NCBI GenBank assembly: GCA_019059635.1
Contig: JAGVRJ010000008.1
Location: 1,550,001-1,614,000, forward strand
Origin: Proales similis
Lineage: Eukaryota; Rotifera; Eurotatoria; Ploima; Proalidae
Direction of reading: 5' to 3'
Length of the DNA: 64,000 bases
Under the pieces are notes generated by a model. It did no database searches, was not told the origin of the DNA, and saw only the letters and a list, made by a program, of their open reading frames with translations. Shown here in pieces: positions 10,351 to 22,854 of this stretch. The translations under genes were made by a program, and so were the position numbers. Numbering within the stretch: position 1 is the first letter of the stretch; each line of letters opens with the position of its first letter.

Positions 10351-12213
10351 TCAAATCATGAGCGTCTTGGAAGTGTGCGAAGAGAACGCCTGAGCAGAAT
10401 AGGGATCAACGCCGCCTGTGGCAGCGGCCGGAGCGAACGAGTGCTCGGTGTCGGTGACGAGCAGGTGCTCGGTGTCGAACTCGTCAAAGTGTGAGCCGCC
10501 GCTCTCGTCCATCATCAAGTCGGCCGCGTTGGCTGTCTTCATCTCGGCCTTGCAGTCGCTTAGCTTTGACTTGCTGTTCGGTATTTTGTGGTCTTTCTTC
10601 CATTTCATGCGTCTATTTTGAAACCAGATTTTTATCTGCCGCTCGGACAGACTCAGCGTGTGAGCGATCTCGATGCGGCGGCGTCGGGTCAGATATTTGT
10701 TGTAGTGAAACTCCTTTTCCAGCTCGAGCACTTGATGCCTTGTGTAGGCCGTTCGAGCCCGTTTGCTCTCGGCGCTCGACGATCCGCTGCCTCCTCCGTT
10801 GGCGCCTTAAACAAAACTCGCAACGTGAGCTTTCATTCTTCATTCAATTTTTGAATCGCAAAAGTGCTAGAAAAGGGCAAGAGCAGGGCGGACGTGAACA
10901 GAACCGTTCTCTCTCTCTCTCACACACACACACAACGGTTGGTTGCTTCTGCATCTGGCAGTCGGATAAATGATAAATGACTAATTCAATGGCCGGCTCG
11001 TCCCTTGACGCTCTCGCATCGACTGCACGCTAGAGCACTGCTCGCGTTTAGAGCTGACAGAGAGAGGAAGAACAGTACAATCAAACAAGCGATAGAATGT
11101 GAAGGAGAGCGCGCCAATAAGAAAGGAAAAACTCATTTTTCATGCGAATGCCACCGCCTCCGCCGTCTCTGTAGCAGCAGCAGCACTCCGGATTATTATT
11201 AATGAGTTTAGCCAACCTTGTCTATCTTTTGGCCTTTTTTTCTCAATCGCTCGCTCTATCGCTTGTCTGGCCTCGTCTATGGCGAGCTGCTGGCTGCCGC
11301 TTGATTATTATTAATCGCTTTAGCATTCTGCTCGGCGACATTTGCCTCCTGCCATTCCCAAGGCGAGAGCCAAATAGAAACAAGCTGAAAAAAAAAACAA
11401 CAAAAATTCCAAAAGCCAAATGTGCCCACCTCCACTGCTCGAATGGACTTTTTTCATCCACGCGTAGATTACTGGCCGTGCGGCCTCGTCGTCAGAATCG
11501 GCCGCATCGTCGGCGTTGTTTGCTTCTGGAGTTGACGAGTCTTCGGCCGCTTCGCGTTTTGTTGTCGACGAATCGAACGAGTCCAGGCCGAGCGCAGACC
11601 GGCCCAGTTCGCTTTCCAGTGGAGTTTGAATTGAATTAGACGAGGAGCTGGAGGCGGCTCGTTTGGTCTCGTACTGGCCGAACTGGTGTAGCGTCGCATT
11701 TGAGGAGGCAGACTGGTACAGGCCGACTGGGTAGGGGCTGTGGTGATAGAGCTGCTGGCCGGCCGACTCGGTTGGATAGAAGAACGAGCTGAACGAGGAA
11801 ATAGGCTTTGCACTCGACGAAGAGGATGAGGAGGATGACGAAGGCGACGAGTGGAATTGTTGTTCGCGTTTTAAAAAACCGCTTGCAGTCATCGAAGAGC
11901 CGAAAGATGACGACGACGACGGGTAAAAGCCCGACGAGGCCAAGTCCACCAGCGGCTGAGTCTGAAAACTGCCCGAAAAGTAGGCGCTCGAATGAGCCAA
12001 ATTGGCGCCTGTCACGCCGGTCGAGAACGCTGCCTCGCTGCCTCCGTAATATGATGCCGGCATGCTGGCCGTGTTGTATTCGGCGGCGCCGAACGCCTCG
12101 CTTCTGTAGTAGGCGCCCGAGTAAATTGAGTCGCTCGGATAGATGGCTGCCGTGGCCAAACACTTGCGCGAGGACGACGACTCGTTCGGATTGTCATCGT
12201 AAATTCCGCTCAT
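10351..12213 (-). CDS. Dfd: Hox4/Deformed-class homeodomain transcription factor
   Basis: Two exons, 12213-11430 and 10805-10351, join in phase 1 across a 624-nt intron to give 412 residues. The homeodomain (about 275-334) begins [20 protein letters not shown] and contains the recognition-helix sequence [16 protein letters not shown]. It is followed by IPNSKSK, like the KLPNTK tail of Deformed proteins, and RTAYTRHQ also favours Deformed over Scr or ftz. The hexapeptide that binds the PBC cofactor (Exd/Pbx) reads IYAWMKKVH at about 249-257, with alanine in place of the usual proline and the key tryptophan kept. The linker to the homeodomain is short and Gly/Ser-rich. The N-terminal region is Ser/Tyr-rich with polyserine runs. 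The product would act in the nucleus in head or anterior patterning, known for the family. No second Hox gene occurs in the window. Confidence 0.93.
10911..10935. repeat. (CT)n(CA)n microsatellite in the Deformed intron
   Basis: A short CT run passes directly into a CA run inside the single intron of the Hox gene. Confidence 0.75.
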
Positions 12214-13992
12214 TCTAAAGAAATCGTCTTTGCTTATCGCTCAAGTGCTGCTAAAAGAGTTGAATAGAAAAAGCAATTTCGAATGAGCAGTTGGAAAATT
12301 TGGCCAACAGTTCGAAATCGCGCAACAAGCAAGAGGCGAGGAGAGAGGGCGATCCAAAGAGCTGGAATCGAAATATCCGATGCTGCCAAATTTATTTGTT
12401 CTGCTGTTGGTCGGAGAACGTGAGCGCCGAAGCCAATGAGAAGAGTCGGAGTTGGAATTAATGAGCCAATCGCACGCACCGCCGCTCTCTTCCAATTGGC
12501 TGCGTCGCTCGATCGGAACCTACCAGCGAGTGATAGGGTCCTCGCTCCCTCTCTCTGGGCTCGTTCGTTCGCTAGTTCTGCGCCCTTACGCTTGCCTGAG
12601 CGAGAAGAGCGCAAGAGGCAGCAGTCGCGCCAAGTGAATGTTGCTCAATCGGGGCCTAATTTGAGTTTGATAAGTTTTGGTTGGCAAGGCAAGGAATAGC
12701 TCGACGACGACGACACGACTCATTTAATCCGATGTGACTTAATTATATTGGCCATTAGGAAAACGTGGGTGCAAATCGAGTGCTAAAGGTAAACACAAAC
12801 GTCGCGCTGGCCACGTTTGCCATGAGTGCGAGTAACGAGCGCACGAGTCCCGAAAATTTCGAAATGTGCGACTCACTCGTTTGGTCAAATTTATAGACGC
12901 GAATCTAAATGAGCAAAGTAAACAACAACTGGCCCAAGCGGCAACTCGCCTTATTAAATCGGCATTAGAGCGGGCAGCACATGTCGACGAGACGACGACG
13001 ACTGGTGTGGTCAGTCAGCGTGAGCAGTCTTCTATCCGCTCGATTTCTCACCCCCTCGCTTGCTAACACCAGGTCAGCTCTCTGTCTGTCGCGCTGTTCG
13101 GCTCTTGTCCAGCCGTGCGCGGCGCTCGCTCGTTCGTTTCGAGTTTATTGCCAGAGGAAATGTCAGACACGTTCGGCCTTGTTATACAACCGTGCACTCC
13201 TAACGAGCGCGTTCATCAATCATGCGCACGCTTCTCAAAGGCGATGCCTTTTACCTCCAATTTCTTTTCCTTCTCCCTCCTCTCTCTCTCTCTCATCTTC
13301 ATAAACGCTTAGCGCTCACGCTTAAAAGGTCACTAAGGCCGCGAAACTATTTCAAACCTCCAAAATTCCAAGCTGAGTCCAGTGCCTGATGGCGCCAGCT
13401 TGAATAGATGCCGCCGCGCCCACCTTCCTCTTGCCTGCTTCTGTTCGTCCTCCGCTCCCCCTCCCGCCTTACTCGGCCGCTGCTGCTGCTGCATCTGTTA
13501 AAGACTCGTCATTCAGAGCCAAGACACTAGTTCAATTGATCTTTATTTTATTCAAATCGTCAAATCGGCAATATGCTTGATCAGTTTTTGCCTTCTTGTG
13601 AATCTAATAACGACTTTGGTTCTGACTTTGTCCAAGACTGTTAATGCCCTCATCTCTCTGATTGCGCGCGTTGAGTGTGTGTGTGTGTGTAAAGGACTAA
13701 AATGAAATGATAATTTGCGCCGGATTGGCGCCTGAAGAGGAAAAAGAAAAGCACAAGTCAATGGCCCTGTGTGTGTGTGTGGGGGACAAAGAACGAATTG
13801 AATGTTTATAAATTAGAGTCTAAACGTCGTCAAAGAAGAGCTGAAAGTAAAAAAAGGGCGCCGCGAGCAGCCAGTTGATGTGTATTCCATTCCGATTGTG
13901 GTTTCAAGTTGAAGAATTCAATGAAGAAGAAGAAGAGGATTGTGGTGACTGGCTGAATTGCTTGAGTCAAGGCGAAGCAGAGGAGAGGCGAT
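12214..13992. other. Intergenic region upstream of Deformed
   Basis: 1.8 kb between the Deformed start and the GDI stop codon. It should contain the Deformed promoter and the GDI 3' UTR. It includes a GT run near 13675-13691 and another near 13769-13781. No convincing coding sequence, conserved motif or microRNA was seen on either strand. Confidence 0.5.
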
Positions 13993-15386
13993 CTAAGCTT
14001 CGTCCTCTTCTTGGCCGAGGCCACGAGTCACTTTGGTAAAGTCAAACTTCTCGCCGATGATTCGCTCGTACACGTCCAGAATGTCGAGACAGGTGCTCTC
14101 GAAATGAGATGTGGCGTCGTATGACTTGGAGACAAACACTTGACTCGCCTTGCCGTCGTCGATCGGCTCGTAGATATCGCTCACGCTGACAAACTTTTGC
14201 TCGATGGGTCCGAGCAGATCGAGGCCAGGCTTGATCTCGAGCTCAGGGTTGGCCGTCTCGACAGTGGTGCTCACAATGGCCAGGAACCAGCCGTTCGAGG
14301 CGACGTTGTGAGCGTACGAGACGCAGCCGACGTAAATGTCCGAGCGTCTGTTCACTTGGTTCTGTGGGATGATGAGCTGACAGGAGAGCGAGTCCTTCGT
14401 GTTCGGGATCGGGTGGTTCAGAATGCAAATGGCGCGAATCACCTGGCCGACCTTTCGCACGCGATCCGGCACATAGGACGGATCGCAGACGACCAACTTG
14501 CACTTGGCCGTCTCCTCACCAGAGCGCACTCCAGTCGCGCGGCCCTGCTCGTCGTAGACAATCTCGTCTGCCGGCTTGTCCAGCATGTACGTGCCTCCGT
14601 AGATGGCGCTGAGGCGAGCGAAGCCCTGCGGAAGCTCTCCCAGGCCGTAGAGCGGGTAGAGATAGGGCGACTTGCCGTATCTGAGCAGCGACTCGCTGTA
14701 CAAACGAATTCGCTTGATTGTCTCCCAGGCCGGCTGCGTCAAGTAGTCGTCGTTCAGATAGAGCGCCATCGCGTGCCCAGTAAAGTCGATGGTGCCCTTG
14801 TCGAGGCCGAACTTTTTGTAGATTTCAATCATCGGCTCGTTCGGGTTCTTGTCTTTGAACGTTTTCGGGTCGTTCTCGTCCAAGTCCTGCACCCAGAGCA
14901 GGAAGTTGCGGAAGCGGCGCTTCTCAAACAAGCCCATGAGGCCCGAGGAGAGCGCCTCTTTCTCGTCGGCCGGCACCTTGTGGATCTTGCCGTCCTTGTA
15001 GACGTAGCTGCCCTCGACGCTTTTGAACTCAAGGTAGCGAGTCACGCCCGTGTGAATGAGCAGCTTGACGAGAAGACCGTTTGCCATCAGGAATTTGGGA
15101 ATCAAGTCCACGTTCCAGTCTCGGCCTCGGCCCATGTTTGAAGGCGGCTGGCCGCAGTTGAACTGCTTGTACAGCTGTCACACAGTGTGGTTAGAGACAA
15201 ACAGGAGGTCACGTGACGACATGGGCAGCTCACCTCTTCCAGAGGAGTAATGGACGCGCTCTCGCCTCCGTAGTACTTGTTGCGGTCCATGTGAAGAATT
15301 TTCTTGCCGGCCACGCCAAGTAGACCGGCCAGCACGCACTCCTTGAGGCCGGTGCCCAGAATAATTGCGTCGTATTCCTCGTCCAT
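13993..15386 (-). CDS. Gdi: Rab GDP-dissociation inhibitor
   Basis: Extracts GDP-bound prenylated Rab GTPases from membranes and recycles them through the cytosol. Exons 15386-15234 and 15174-13993 join in phase 0 across a 59-nt intron to give 444 residues, close to the usual 443-447. [21 protein letters not shown] is the N-terminal dinucleotide-fold segment and the first conserved region of the GDI/REP superfamily. It is followed by [13 protein letters not shown], then [24 protein letters not shown]-type sequence encoding the Rab-binding platform. Later segments ([22 protein letters not shown] and CQLIIPQNQ) also match GDI. The C-terminus, GLGQEEDEA, is acidic. No breaks were seen. Dense codon constraint and strong similarity make this one of the safest calls here. 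Confidence 0.97.
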
Positions 15387-16107
15387 TTTCGATTGAAATA
15401 AATTCGATTCGCTTCAAATTTCAAAAAAAGAAAACTCGCTCTAAACGCAAACAGACACTCAGAACAGTGATTTACACGTAAGCAAATAAGCAGCAGCGGC
15501 GGCGGCGGTGGTGGCAAGTCGAACTCTGTATAAGCCGAGCTCGATTAGCAATCACGATTAGCCAAATTGAAAAACCCAAGCAGTTCACCAATATGCACAT
15601 ACACACACACTCGTTTAATCGCTCGTCGTCTAATGGCAATGTCTCATGACCACGATTATGAGCAGAGAATAATTTCAGCGACATTAGCACGCAGACGACG
15701 AATTCTAAATCGATATATGGTCTTGATTTAGCGGCTGTTCTCTCCTTTCTCTCTCTCTCTTACTCTGCCTCTCTCTCTGTGCCTCTCTCTCTCTGTGCCT
15801 CTCTCGCTCGGTCTATTCTCTGCGATTCTTTTCGCCGCCAAGTATTGTAGATGATGACGAATAGGCCCAGCTCGCTTGCCATCATGATTATTATTATGAG
15901 CGCATAAGCGAGAAAAATTGCTTCCACGCACCAAATTGACACGGTCTTCGTCATAGCTTCTGTCATATTCGCAGAGTGTCTTCGAATTTGTCCGCACCCG
16001 ATTCTCTCCGCCAACAAACATCAGCAAACATTGTCTCTGCTTGAGTTTATTTCAGAACGGTCACAAAACGAATTAAATTCGACACATGAAATCTGGCTGG
16101 CCAGAGT
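15387..16107. other. Intergenic region between KIF3B and GDI
   Basis: 0.7 kb containing the upstream region of GDI and the 3' end of the kinesin gene. A CT-rich repeat block lies at about 15738-15810. No gene is supported. Confidence 0.5.
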
Positions 16108-18729
16108 TCAATACTGATCGTCAATCTGGCGTCTACGGGCCGATTTCTGCCGAGCAGACTTTTTCCTCGCACGAGTGACACTTTTCCCCAGAAATGAATT
16201 AATTAGATAGAGGGGGACGCCGAGTGGGCAGGAGTTGACTTACGGATTGTCAACTTCAATCTCTCGCTCGTCTTGCAAAGCGCTGTCAAGGGCGGCCTGA
16301 AGCTGAGGCGCCAGTGTGGGGCCTTCATAGTCCCTTGTGGTTCTGTTCGGTTTGTCCAGCTCCAGAAAGAGCACATTCTCTCCCTTTACGATCAAGTTGA
16401 CCATCAGCAGGCCATTTGGCAAGTAGAAATGCGCCAACAAACCTTAAAGCGGGGATTGTTTGTGTGAGAGAGACTGCGAGCGTACGAGGTCAATGCGCGA
16501 TTGAAGCCGTAGGCGGATAGAGGCCGTTTGGCCATCTGCAGCTCGCTCTCCATGTTTGTGCTCTCTTTGGTCACCGTTTTGGCCATCCATTCGTTCTGGT
16601 CCGGATTGTAGTAGAAGCGGCTCACAATCTTCTCTTTCTCGTCGGCCGGTATGAAATTGTCGATGCTCAGCTGGCTCATTTTGAGCTCGCGCTGAAGACT
16701 GGTGACGATCTCGTTTAGACTCTGCACCTCTTTCCAGTTGGCGTCGCTCACGTCCTTGATTTCCTGCTTGATCGACTGAAATTTGGCAAAGTACTTTTTG
16801 AGTTTTTTTGTCTTAAAGTCGACTTCCTGCTGCAGACTGGAGAATTGCACGTTCATGCCCATGGTGCTCTCCTCTTGCTTCTCGAGCTGCTGCAGCATCT
16901 CTCGCTCTTTTCGCTTCTCTTCGGCAATGAGCGCCCGCCGCTGCTCTAGCTCACGCTCCTGGTCTGTTGTGTGGTCGAATATGTTCTTGCCGCCGACGAG
17001 CAATTTGCTCTGCATGGCCTCGATTTTGTTGCGCAGCTCTGCTCTCGCCTCGTCCTCGCGCTTCAGCTGCTCCTTTCGACTCTGAAGCTCGTGCAGCAGC
17101 TTTTCCTTCTCCTCGGCCAACAGCGACTGGTCGTTCATAATCAACATCATCTCTTCTTTGAGCTTTTCCTGCTCGCGTCGTTTGAACTCTTCGACGTCGT
17201 CGTCGTCGTTGTCGTCGATTGGCTCGCCGTTCTCGTCCAAGCGCTGGCGCCGCGAGCGGCCCTTTTTGCCGCTCTTGGCTCGTCCGTCGCCGGTTAGCAT
17301 CGACTTGAGCCGATCGATCTCTTCTTGAAACTGACGCAGCAGAGCATCTTTCGGGTCCTCGTTTATCTTCGGCTTGTTCTTGATCATCTTCGCTCGGTCC
17401 GCATATCGCAGCGTGTTGAGCGTCTCTTCGTAATTGTACGACGCCGGTCCGATGGTGGCCACCATCACCGTTTTAGAATTGCCGCCCAACGAGTCTGGCG
17501 ACAAGCGATCAGACAAACGAACAAGAGCCAACTGCTACCCGCGCCTTACCTTGCAGCAGTCGGGTGAGCTTCGAGTCGCGGTAGGGTATGTGAGAGTTTT
17601 TGCCGCTCACAAGCGCCGATATGACATTGCCCAGGGCCGACAGAGACAAATTGATTTTGGTCGCCTCTTTGAGCCGAGTGCCCTTTGCACACAAGCTGTT
17701 GATAAAACGGCGTCCAGACGAGGCCAAGTTAAAGTTCTTACGGTCGCTCCGGTTTTGGCCTGACGCTCGCTGCCGGCCAAGTCGACCAGATTCAATTTTC
17801 CCACTCGAATGTGACTCTCGCCGTTCAGATCTGTCTGAAAACGATTATTCACGCAATTGTTGAACGAGTCGTCAATTGCAGATGGACAAGAGCTTACTCG
17901 GGAGCATTCGATCGTAACTATGAATATGGCGTGCGACCGCGAGCTGTGCTCGTTCATGTTGGTGGCGCCCACCGATCGGTTCTTGTTGCCGATGCTCATG
18001 GCGGTGTCGATTTCCTTTTGATTTTTGGCCATCAGCGAGGACAGATCCTATTCGTCGAGCAGTTAGAGAGCCTGTTGGCCACTTGCGTTCGGAAAGCTCA
18101 CTTTGACGTAAACGCCCTTTTCGGGGTTCTCTCTGAGCTCGAGCCGAACCGACTGGTCTTTGGCCAGCAGATCTCTGATCTCCTCCTGGTAAATCTCGAG
18201 GTACTGGGCGCGAACCAAGTACTGTTCGTCGTTGCTGCGCGAGATGTGCGTGAATATGTGATCGAACGAGTTGGGAATGACGCCGCGCTGCTCCTTGTCG
18301 TTTCGGATTCCCTCCATGGTGAACGTCTTGCCGGTACCTGTCTGCCCGTAGGCGAATATTGTTCCGTTGAAGCCGTCAAGGACCGAGTCGACCAGTGGCC
18401 TGAACATTTCCTCGTACAAATCGAGCTGTTTAGAGCTGATTTCATCCACATTATCAATCGAGTCAAATGGCGACTTGGCAAACGAAAACTTACTTCCAGT
18501 CGTAGACGGCGTCAAATGTGAACTCTTTGGATGGCTCTTGAGAGCCTTGCTTGCGAACGGCCACACTTCCTCGCTTGCTGTCCATCTCAATTATTTGCTC
18601 GTGCCCTGCCTGCCGTTCTTTGGGGTCCATCGGACGGCAGCGAACAACCACTTTTACTGCTTCGTCCTTGGGCTTTATTTTTGGCGCCGACTTGAATGAT
18701 GATTTAGAGAGGCAGACAGCGTGCTCCAT
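16108..18729 (-). CDS. KIF3B: Kinesin-II motor subunit, KIF3B type
   Basis: Plus-end-directed microtubule motor subunit that works as a heterotrimer with KIF3A and KAP3 in intraflagellar and neuronal transport. Eight exons splice cleanly into 736 residues: 18729-18494, 18435-18102, 18047-17898, 17834-17742, 17682-17550, 17494-16443, 16383-16244 and 16180-16108. The motor domain has the P-loop GQTGTGKT, switch I NEHSSRSH, switch II DLAGSE and [15 protein letters not shown]. Neck sequence [16 protein letters not shown] precedes an acidic/basic charged stretch and a long coiled coil. The tail [17 protein letters not shown] and a basic C-terminus rich in Arg/Lys are KIF3B-like; KIF3A differs there. 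The start MEHAVCLSK lies just ahead of VKVVVRCRP. It is divergent from the MEA1-like gene. Confidence 0.96.
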
Positions 18730-19293
18730 CTGAACGCTCTTACCATATTTCTCTCCTGGAAATTCGCCGGTCAGATCTGAATTCGCTCTTTAGTGTCTGA
18801 CTAATTCAAATCGGCGAGCGACGTTCACATGCCTAAGTACTTGACTGCGTTGCCCGGACGACCGAGCACAGGAATGCATAGAAAAGAGGGACAAGCGAGT
18901 CGCGACACAAAAAGCCAACAGAACCCAAGACAGATCGAATCAAAATTACTTGAAGGCTCTGTATGCCCCTACAAGGTCGTGGAAGGAAATTTTTGTGTTT
19001 GGTCGACCTCTTTCAGATCATCGCTGAGTCTCTGTTCCGCATCTTTCAGCATAAAAAAAATTCCAATTTCTATTTATCTCACTCACTGGTCTGCCTGAAC
19101 TTTCAGAGAGAACAATCGAAAACGAGCGGCTGCTGACAGTCAAACCGTAAAGCAGAGTGAGCTGAAAACAGAGCCGAGGCTTCGAACGAGCCGAAAAGAC
19201 AATGTCTGAGCCTATCACATAAATTATATTCAAGTCACTTTGCGCAGATCATAATTTGACTCGGCTTGCGAGCAGATTTCAATCGGCTGGGAA
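18730..19293. promoter_or_regulatory. Divergent intergenic region KIF3B / MEA1-like
   Basis: 564 bp separate the oppositely oriented starts of the kinesin and MEA1-like genes, so both promoters must lie here or overlap. No clear TATA element was seen on either strand. Calling it a bidirectional promoter is an inference from gene orientation. Confidence 0.5.
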
Positions 19294-19830
19294 ATGTCTC
19301 CTACACCAGTGGTGAACAAAGAGCCAAGCGAGAGCGACTCAGTGCCGCTGCCCAGTCAATCGGAAGAAGAGGAAGAGCAACGGCAGCGAGTTGAAGAAGA
19401 GTACGAGCCAGTCGCGAGTGGACCAGGAGAGTCTGAAGGCGCAAATGACGTCTACGAAGACGATGAGGACGAAGAAGATTCGTCAGACAGCAGTGACCTA
19501 GAGCAGATCGATCCGGACGAGCATTTTGAGATATTGGCAGCCTCACGCGTGGCCAATTCGGAGCTCAAGTCATTTGATGGATCGCCGCCACGTGGTCTGC
19601 CGCTTGAGCGCGACTTTTTCGAGACGAAAAACGCGCTCGAATGCGAACAAATCGAATTGGACGAGAACAGACTGAATGCGATCAATGCAATCATGGCCAA
19701 CTTCGAGCTGCCGGAGAAGAGTGTGCCCGAATGGGCTCGCCTTGTGCCCGAGCAGATCTGGAAGCAGAAGCTGATGAGCACTCTTGAGGCCAAGAAGACC
19801 GACCTGTTTGACGCCCAATCTAACAAATAG
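19294..19830 (+). CDS. MEA1: MEA1-like (male-enhanced antigen 1 family) protein
   Basis: Single-exon gene of 178 residues. The N-terminal two thirds are acidic and disordered: Glu/Asp runs including YEDDEDEEDSSDSSD, and EYEPVASG resembling the short Tyr-x-Pro motif of MEA1 proteins. The conserved C-terminal block is LDENRLNAINAIMANFEL followed by PEWARLVPEQIWKQKL. It matches the pattern of MEA1: a helix with VxxxMAxxxL, then P-x-WA-R and W-x-x-x-L. Length is close to the vertebrate protein. Molecular function of the family is not established. The next gene, HADHA, is on the same strand about 400 bp downstream. Confidence 0.72.
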   Translation: MSPTPVVNKEPSESDSVPLPSQSEEEEEQRQRVEEEYEPVASGPGESEGANDVYEDDEDEEDSSDSSDLEQIDPDEHFEILAASRVANSELKSFDGSPPRGLPLERDFFETKNALECEQIELDENRLNAINAIMANFELPEKSVPEWARLVPEQIWKQKLMSTLEAKKTDLFDAQSNK

Positions 19831-20237
19831 TCTCTTTCGAATGAATCCAAGTCAGTCTTGAAAGACACAGACTTGACAGACAGACTGCCATCGTTGGAAG
19901 GCTTTCGTAATGAGAAACCAAAATAAATCGAGCACACGCCCATTTGACTTCAAGACATGTTTGAATGCGGGTGTAGATGAATTAGAATGGGAATTTATTT
20001 CGTCTACTCATTGAGAAGCGCGTATGCGTTTGAAAAGCTTCGACGGCGGCGGGTCCAAAGTTTAAGCTCGCGCGCTCATTCACTTGCGCGCACACACACA
20101 CACACACACACAAACAGAGAGCGAGACTGCAAAGACAGACTCGTTTTTGTAGACATGGACTTTTGATCTTGAACTTAAGCTTGAACGCCTCTTCAGGAAG
20201 CATCTATTGATTAGTCTGTTGCTCTTGCTGCGCTTAG
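19831..20237. other. Intergenic region MEA1-like / HADHA with (CA)n tract
   Basis: About 0.4 kb. It holds a CA repeat at about 20091-20112 and presumably the HADHA promoter. A likely polyadenylation signal AATAAA for the MEA1-like gene lies at about 19921-19926. Confidence 0.5.
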
Positions 20238-22854
20238 ATGGCATCAATTAAACTTATTGCGGGCGCCACACAACTCCTGCCGACCTACACGCGATCGACG
20301 TCGTCGATAAAAAACTGTAAGTTGCTGCATTCTCAGACAAGAGCTGACTGGCTAATGGGCGGCTAGTTTTTCTCAATTTGCCAAACAAGCGCTACATATC
20401 GACAAGCATGGCTTGTCTAGCTGAAGAGAGGAAGCACATCAAGCTGGAGATGAAAGGCGAGGTGGCCGTGGTACGAATCGACACGCCCGGCGCCAAGGTC
20501 AACTCGCTCGGGCGCGAAATGTTTCCCGAATTCGTCTCGGTGATGAACGAGCTGCAGAGCAACGATCAAGTAAAAGGCGCAGTGCTCATCTCGGGCAAGA
20601 CGACCGGCTTTATCGCCGGCGCCGACATCAACATGCTCGAGCAGTGCAAGAGCCGCGACGAGCTCTACGAGCTGTCCAAGGCCGGCCAGAAAATGTTCGC
20701 CGACATGGAAAAGTCAAAGAAGCCGATCGTGTCCGCCATCATGGGACCGTGTTTGGGCGGCGGCCTGGAGCTGGCGCTCGCCTCGCACTATCGCATTGCG
20801 GTCAACGATTCCAAGACCGTTCTGGGCCTGCCCGAGGTGAAGCTCGGTCTTCTGCCTGGCTCTGGAGGCACGCAGCGTCTTCCGCGTCTGGTCAGTTTGC
20901 CCGACGCACTCGACATGATGCTGACCGGCAAGATGGTCAAGGCCAAAAAGGCCAAGACCATGGGCATTGTGGATCTTGTTGTGGAGCCGCTCGGCCCCGG
21001 TCTCGAGCAGCCCGATCTGCGCACTCTGCACTACCTTGAAGAAGTCGCCATTCAGACTGTTCGCAAACTGGCCGCCAACGGAGTGCCCGCCAAAAAGAAG
21101 AGCTTCCTCCAGAACTTGACTGACAACATCCTTGCCTACGAGTTTGTGCGCAATTACGTGTTCAATCAGGCGCGAGGCAAAGTGATGGCAATGACCAAGG
21201 GCCTGTATCCGGCGCCGCTCAAGATTCTACAAGTCACCAAGATCGGCCTGGAGAAGGGACGCGAAGCTGGCTACGAGGCCGAAGCGCAAGGCTTTGCCGA
21301 CCTGGGCGTCACTAACGAGAGCAAGGCGCTCATAAACATTTTTCACGGCCACACCAGCTGCAAAAAGAACCGTTTCGGAGCGCCGAGCCGAGAGGCCAAG
21401 AATCTGGCCGTGCTCGGCGCCGGCCTGATGGGCGCCGGAATCGCGTCGGTCAGCATCGACAAAGGCTACAACGTGATCATGAAGGACATGAGCCAGGCAG
21501 GCTTGTCTCGAGGCTACAACCAAATAGCCAAGACGCTTCAGACCGCGGTCAAGCGCAAGAAGTTCTCGCAAATCCAGTCCGATCAGATCGTGAGCAGACT
21601 GAGCCCACAGCTCACATTCGACAACTTTGACAAGCTCGACATGGTCATCGAGGCCGTTTTCGAGGACATCAACATCAAGCACCGAGTGCTGCAGGAGGTC
21701 GAGAAGCTCACGCCGCCTCACTGCATATTCGCGTCGAACACGTCCGCGCTGCCGATCGCCGACATTGCCAAGGCCAGCTCCAGGCCAGACAAGGTCATCG
21801 GAATGCACTACTTTTCGCCAGTGGAGAAAATGGAGCTGTTGGAGATAATCAGCACTCCGCATACTTCGAACGACACCATCGCTTCGGCTGTTCAGGTCGG
21901 ACTCAAGCAAGGCAAGGTGGTGATTGTGGTCAAGGACGGCCCCGGTTTCTACACCACCCGAATTCTGTCGGTCGCTTCTGCCGAGCTCTTCAACTTGTTT
22001 CAGGTGAATTTCGGTTGAGAGCAAACAGCAGCCGATCGAGCTCTAATATGCTTGTGGCCACAGGAGGGCGTTGAGCCTAAAGACATTGACAAGGCCTCCA
22101 AAGGCTTCGGATTTCCGGTCGGCAATGCAACTCTCTTGGACGAAGTCGGAATCGGTCAGTGAACTCATCTCGGTCTATTTTGCTTTTCCTAAACAGTAGA
22201 GCGACAATTTAAGATGTTGCTGCTCACATTGCCGTGTTCTTGACCAAAGCACTTGGCGAGCGAGCGTCAAGCCGGGCCGGTATTCCAATTCTAAACGACC
22301 TGGTCAAGAACGGCTTCACCGGTCGCAAGTCAGCCAAAGGCGTCTTCTTGTACGAGGAAGGCGTCAAGGGCAGCGATCGACGCGTCAACCCGGGCTTCTA
22401 TGAAATCATCTCCAAATACAAGACACCAGCTCCGGCCGGAATCAGGTAAGTCGAGCACTTGTTCAACTCAGGAGGCAAATATTAAAGCGCGTTCGTCTAG
22501 CAACGATATCGAGACCGTTCAATGGCGACTTGCCGGCAAATTCATAAACGAAGCGGTTCTCTGCCTCCAAGAGGGAATAGTCAACTCGCCGGTAAGTGCC
22601 AGTGTCAGTGCGTCAAGTGCTCGTCAGCCTCTAGAATGCGTGAATTGTAGACTGAGGGAGACATTGGCGCCGTGTTTGGACTGGGCTTCCCTCCCATGAA
22701 GGGAGGCCCGTTCAAGTTTGTGGACATGTACGGCGCTTCAAACATTGTTGAGCGTCTGCGCCGCTTCGAGCAGGTCTACGGCGTTTCATTCAGCCCTTGC
22801 CAACTCCTGCTCGATCATGCCAACGACTCGTCAAAGAAATTCTACAAATCCTGA
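20238..22854 (+). CDS. HADHA: Mitochondrial trifunctional protein alpha subunit
   Basis: Catalyses long-chain enoyl-CoA hydration and 3-hydroxyacyl-CoA dehydrogenation in mitochondrial beta-oxidation, partnering with the HADHB thiolase. Six exons, 20238-20316, 20367-22003, 22064-22154, 22214-22445, 22501-22591 and 22651-22854, give 777 residues. Exon 1 encodes a Thr/Ser/Arg-rich presequence. The hydratase half carries [11 protein letters not shown] (oxyanion hole), [15 protein letters not shown] and [19 protein letters not shown] with its catalytic glutamates. The dehydrogenase half opens with the NAD-binding motif [14 protein letters not shown] and contains [16 protein letters not shown] with the catalytic histidine, then [12 protein letters not shown]. 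The C-terminal repeat ends in a helical domain. Introns are about 50-60 nt and cluster in the 3' quarter. All phases close. Only the first intron splits the presequence. Confidence 0.97.

Noticed and set aside
9842-13992. mir-10 or another Hox-linked microRNA near Deformed
   Set aside because: I looked for the mature mir-10 sequence on both strands by eye and found no match; a computed search could still find a diverged one.
14140-15141. 333-codon open frame antisense to GDI
   Set aside because: It is the shadow of a strongly conserved, G+C-rich coding exon; GDI on the other strand is unambiguous.
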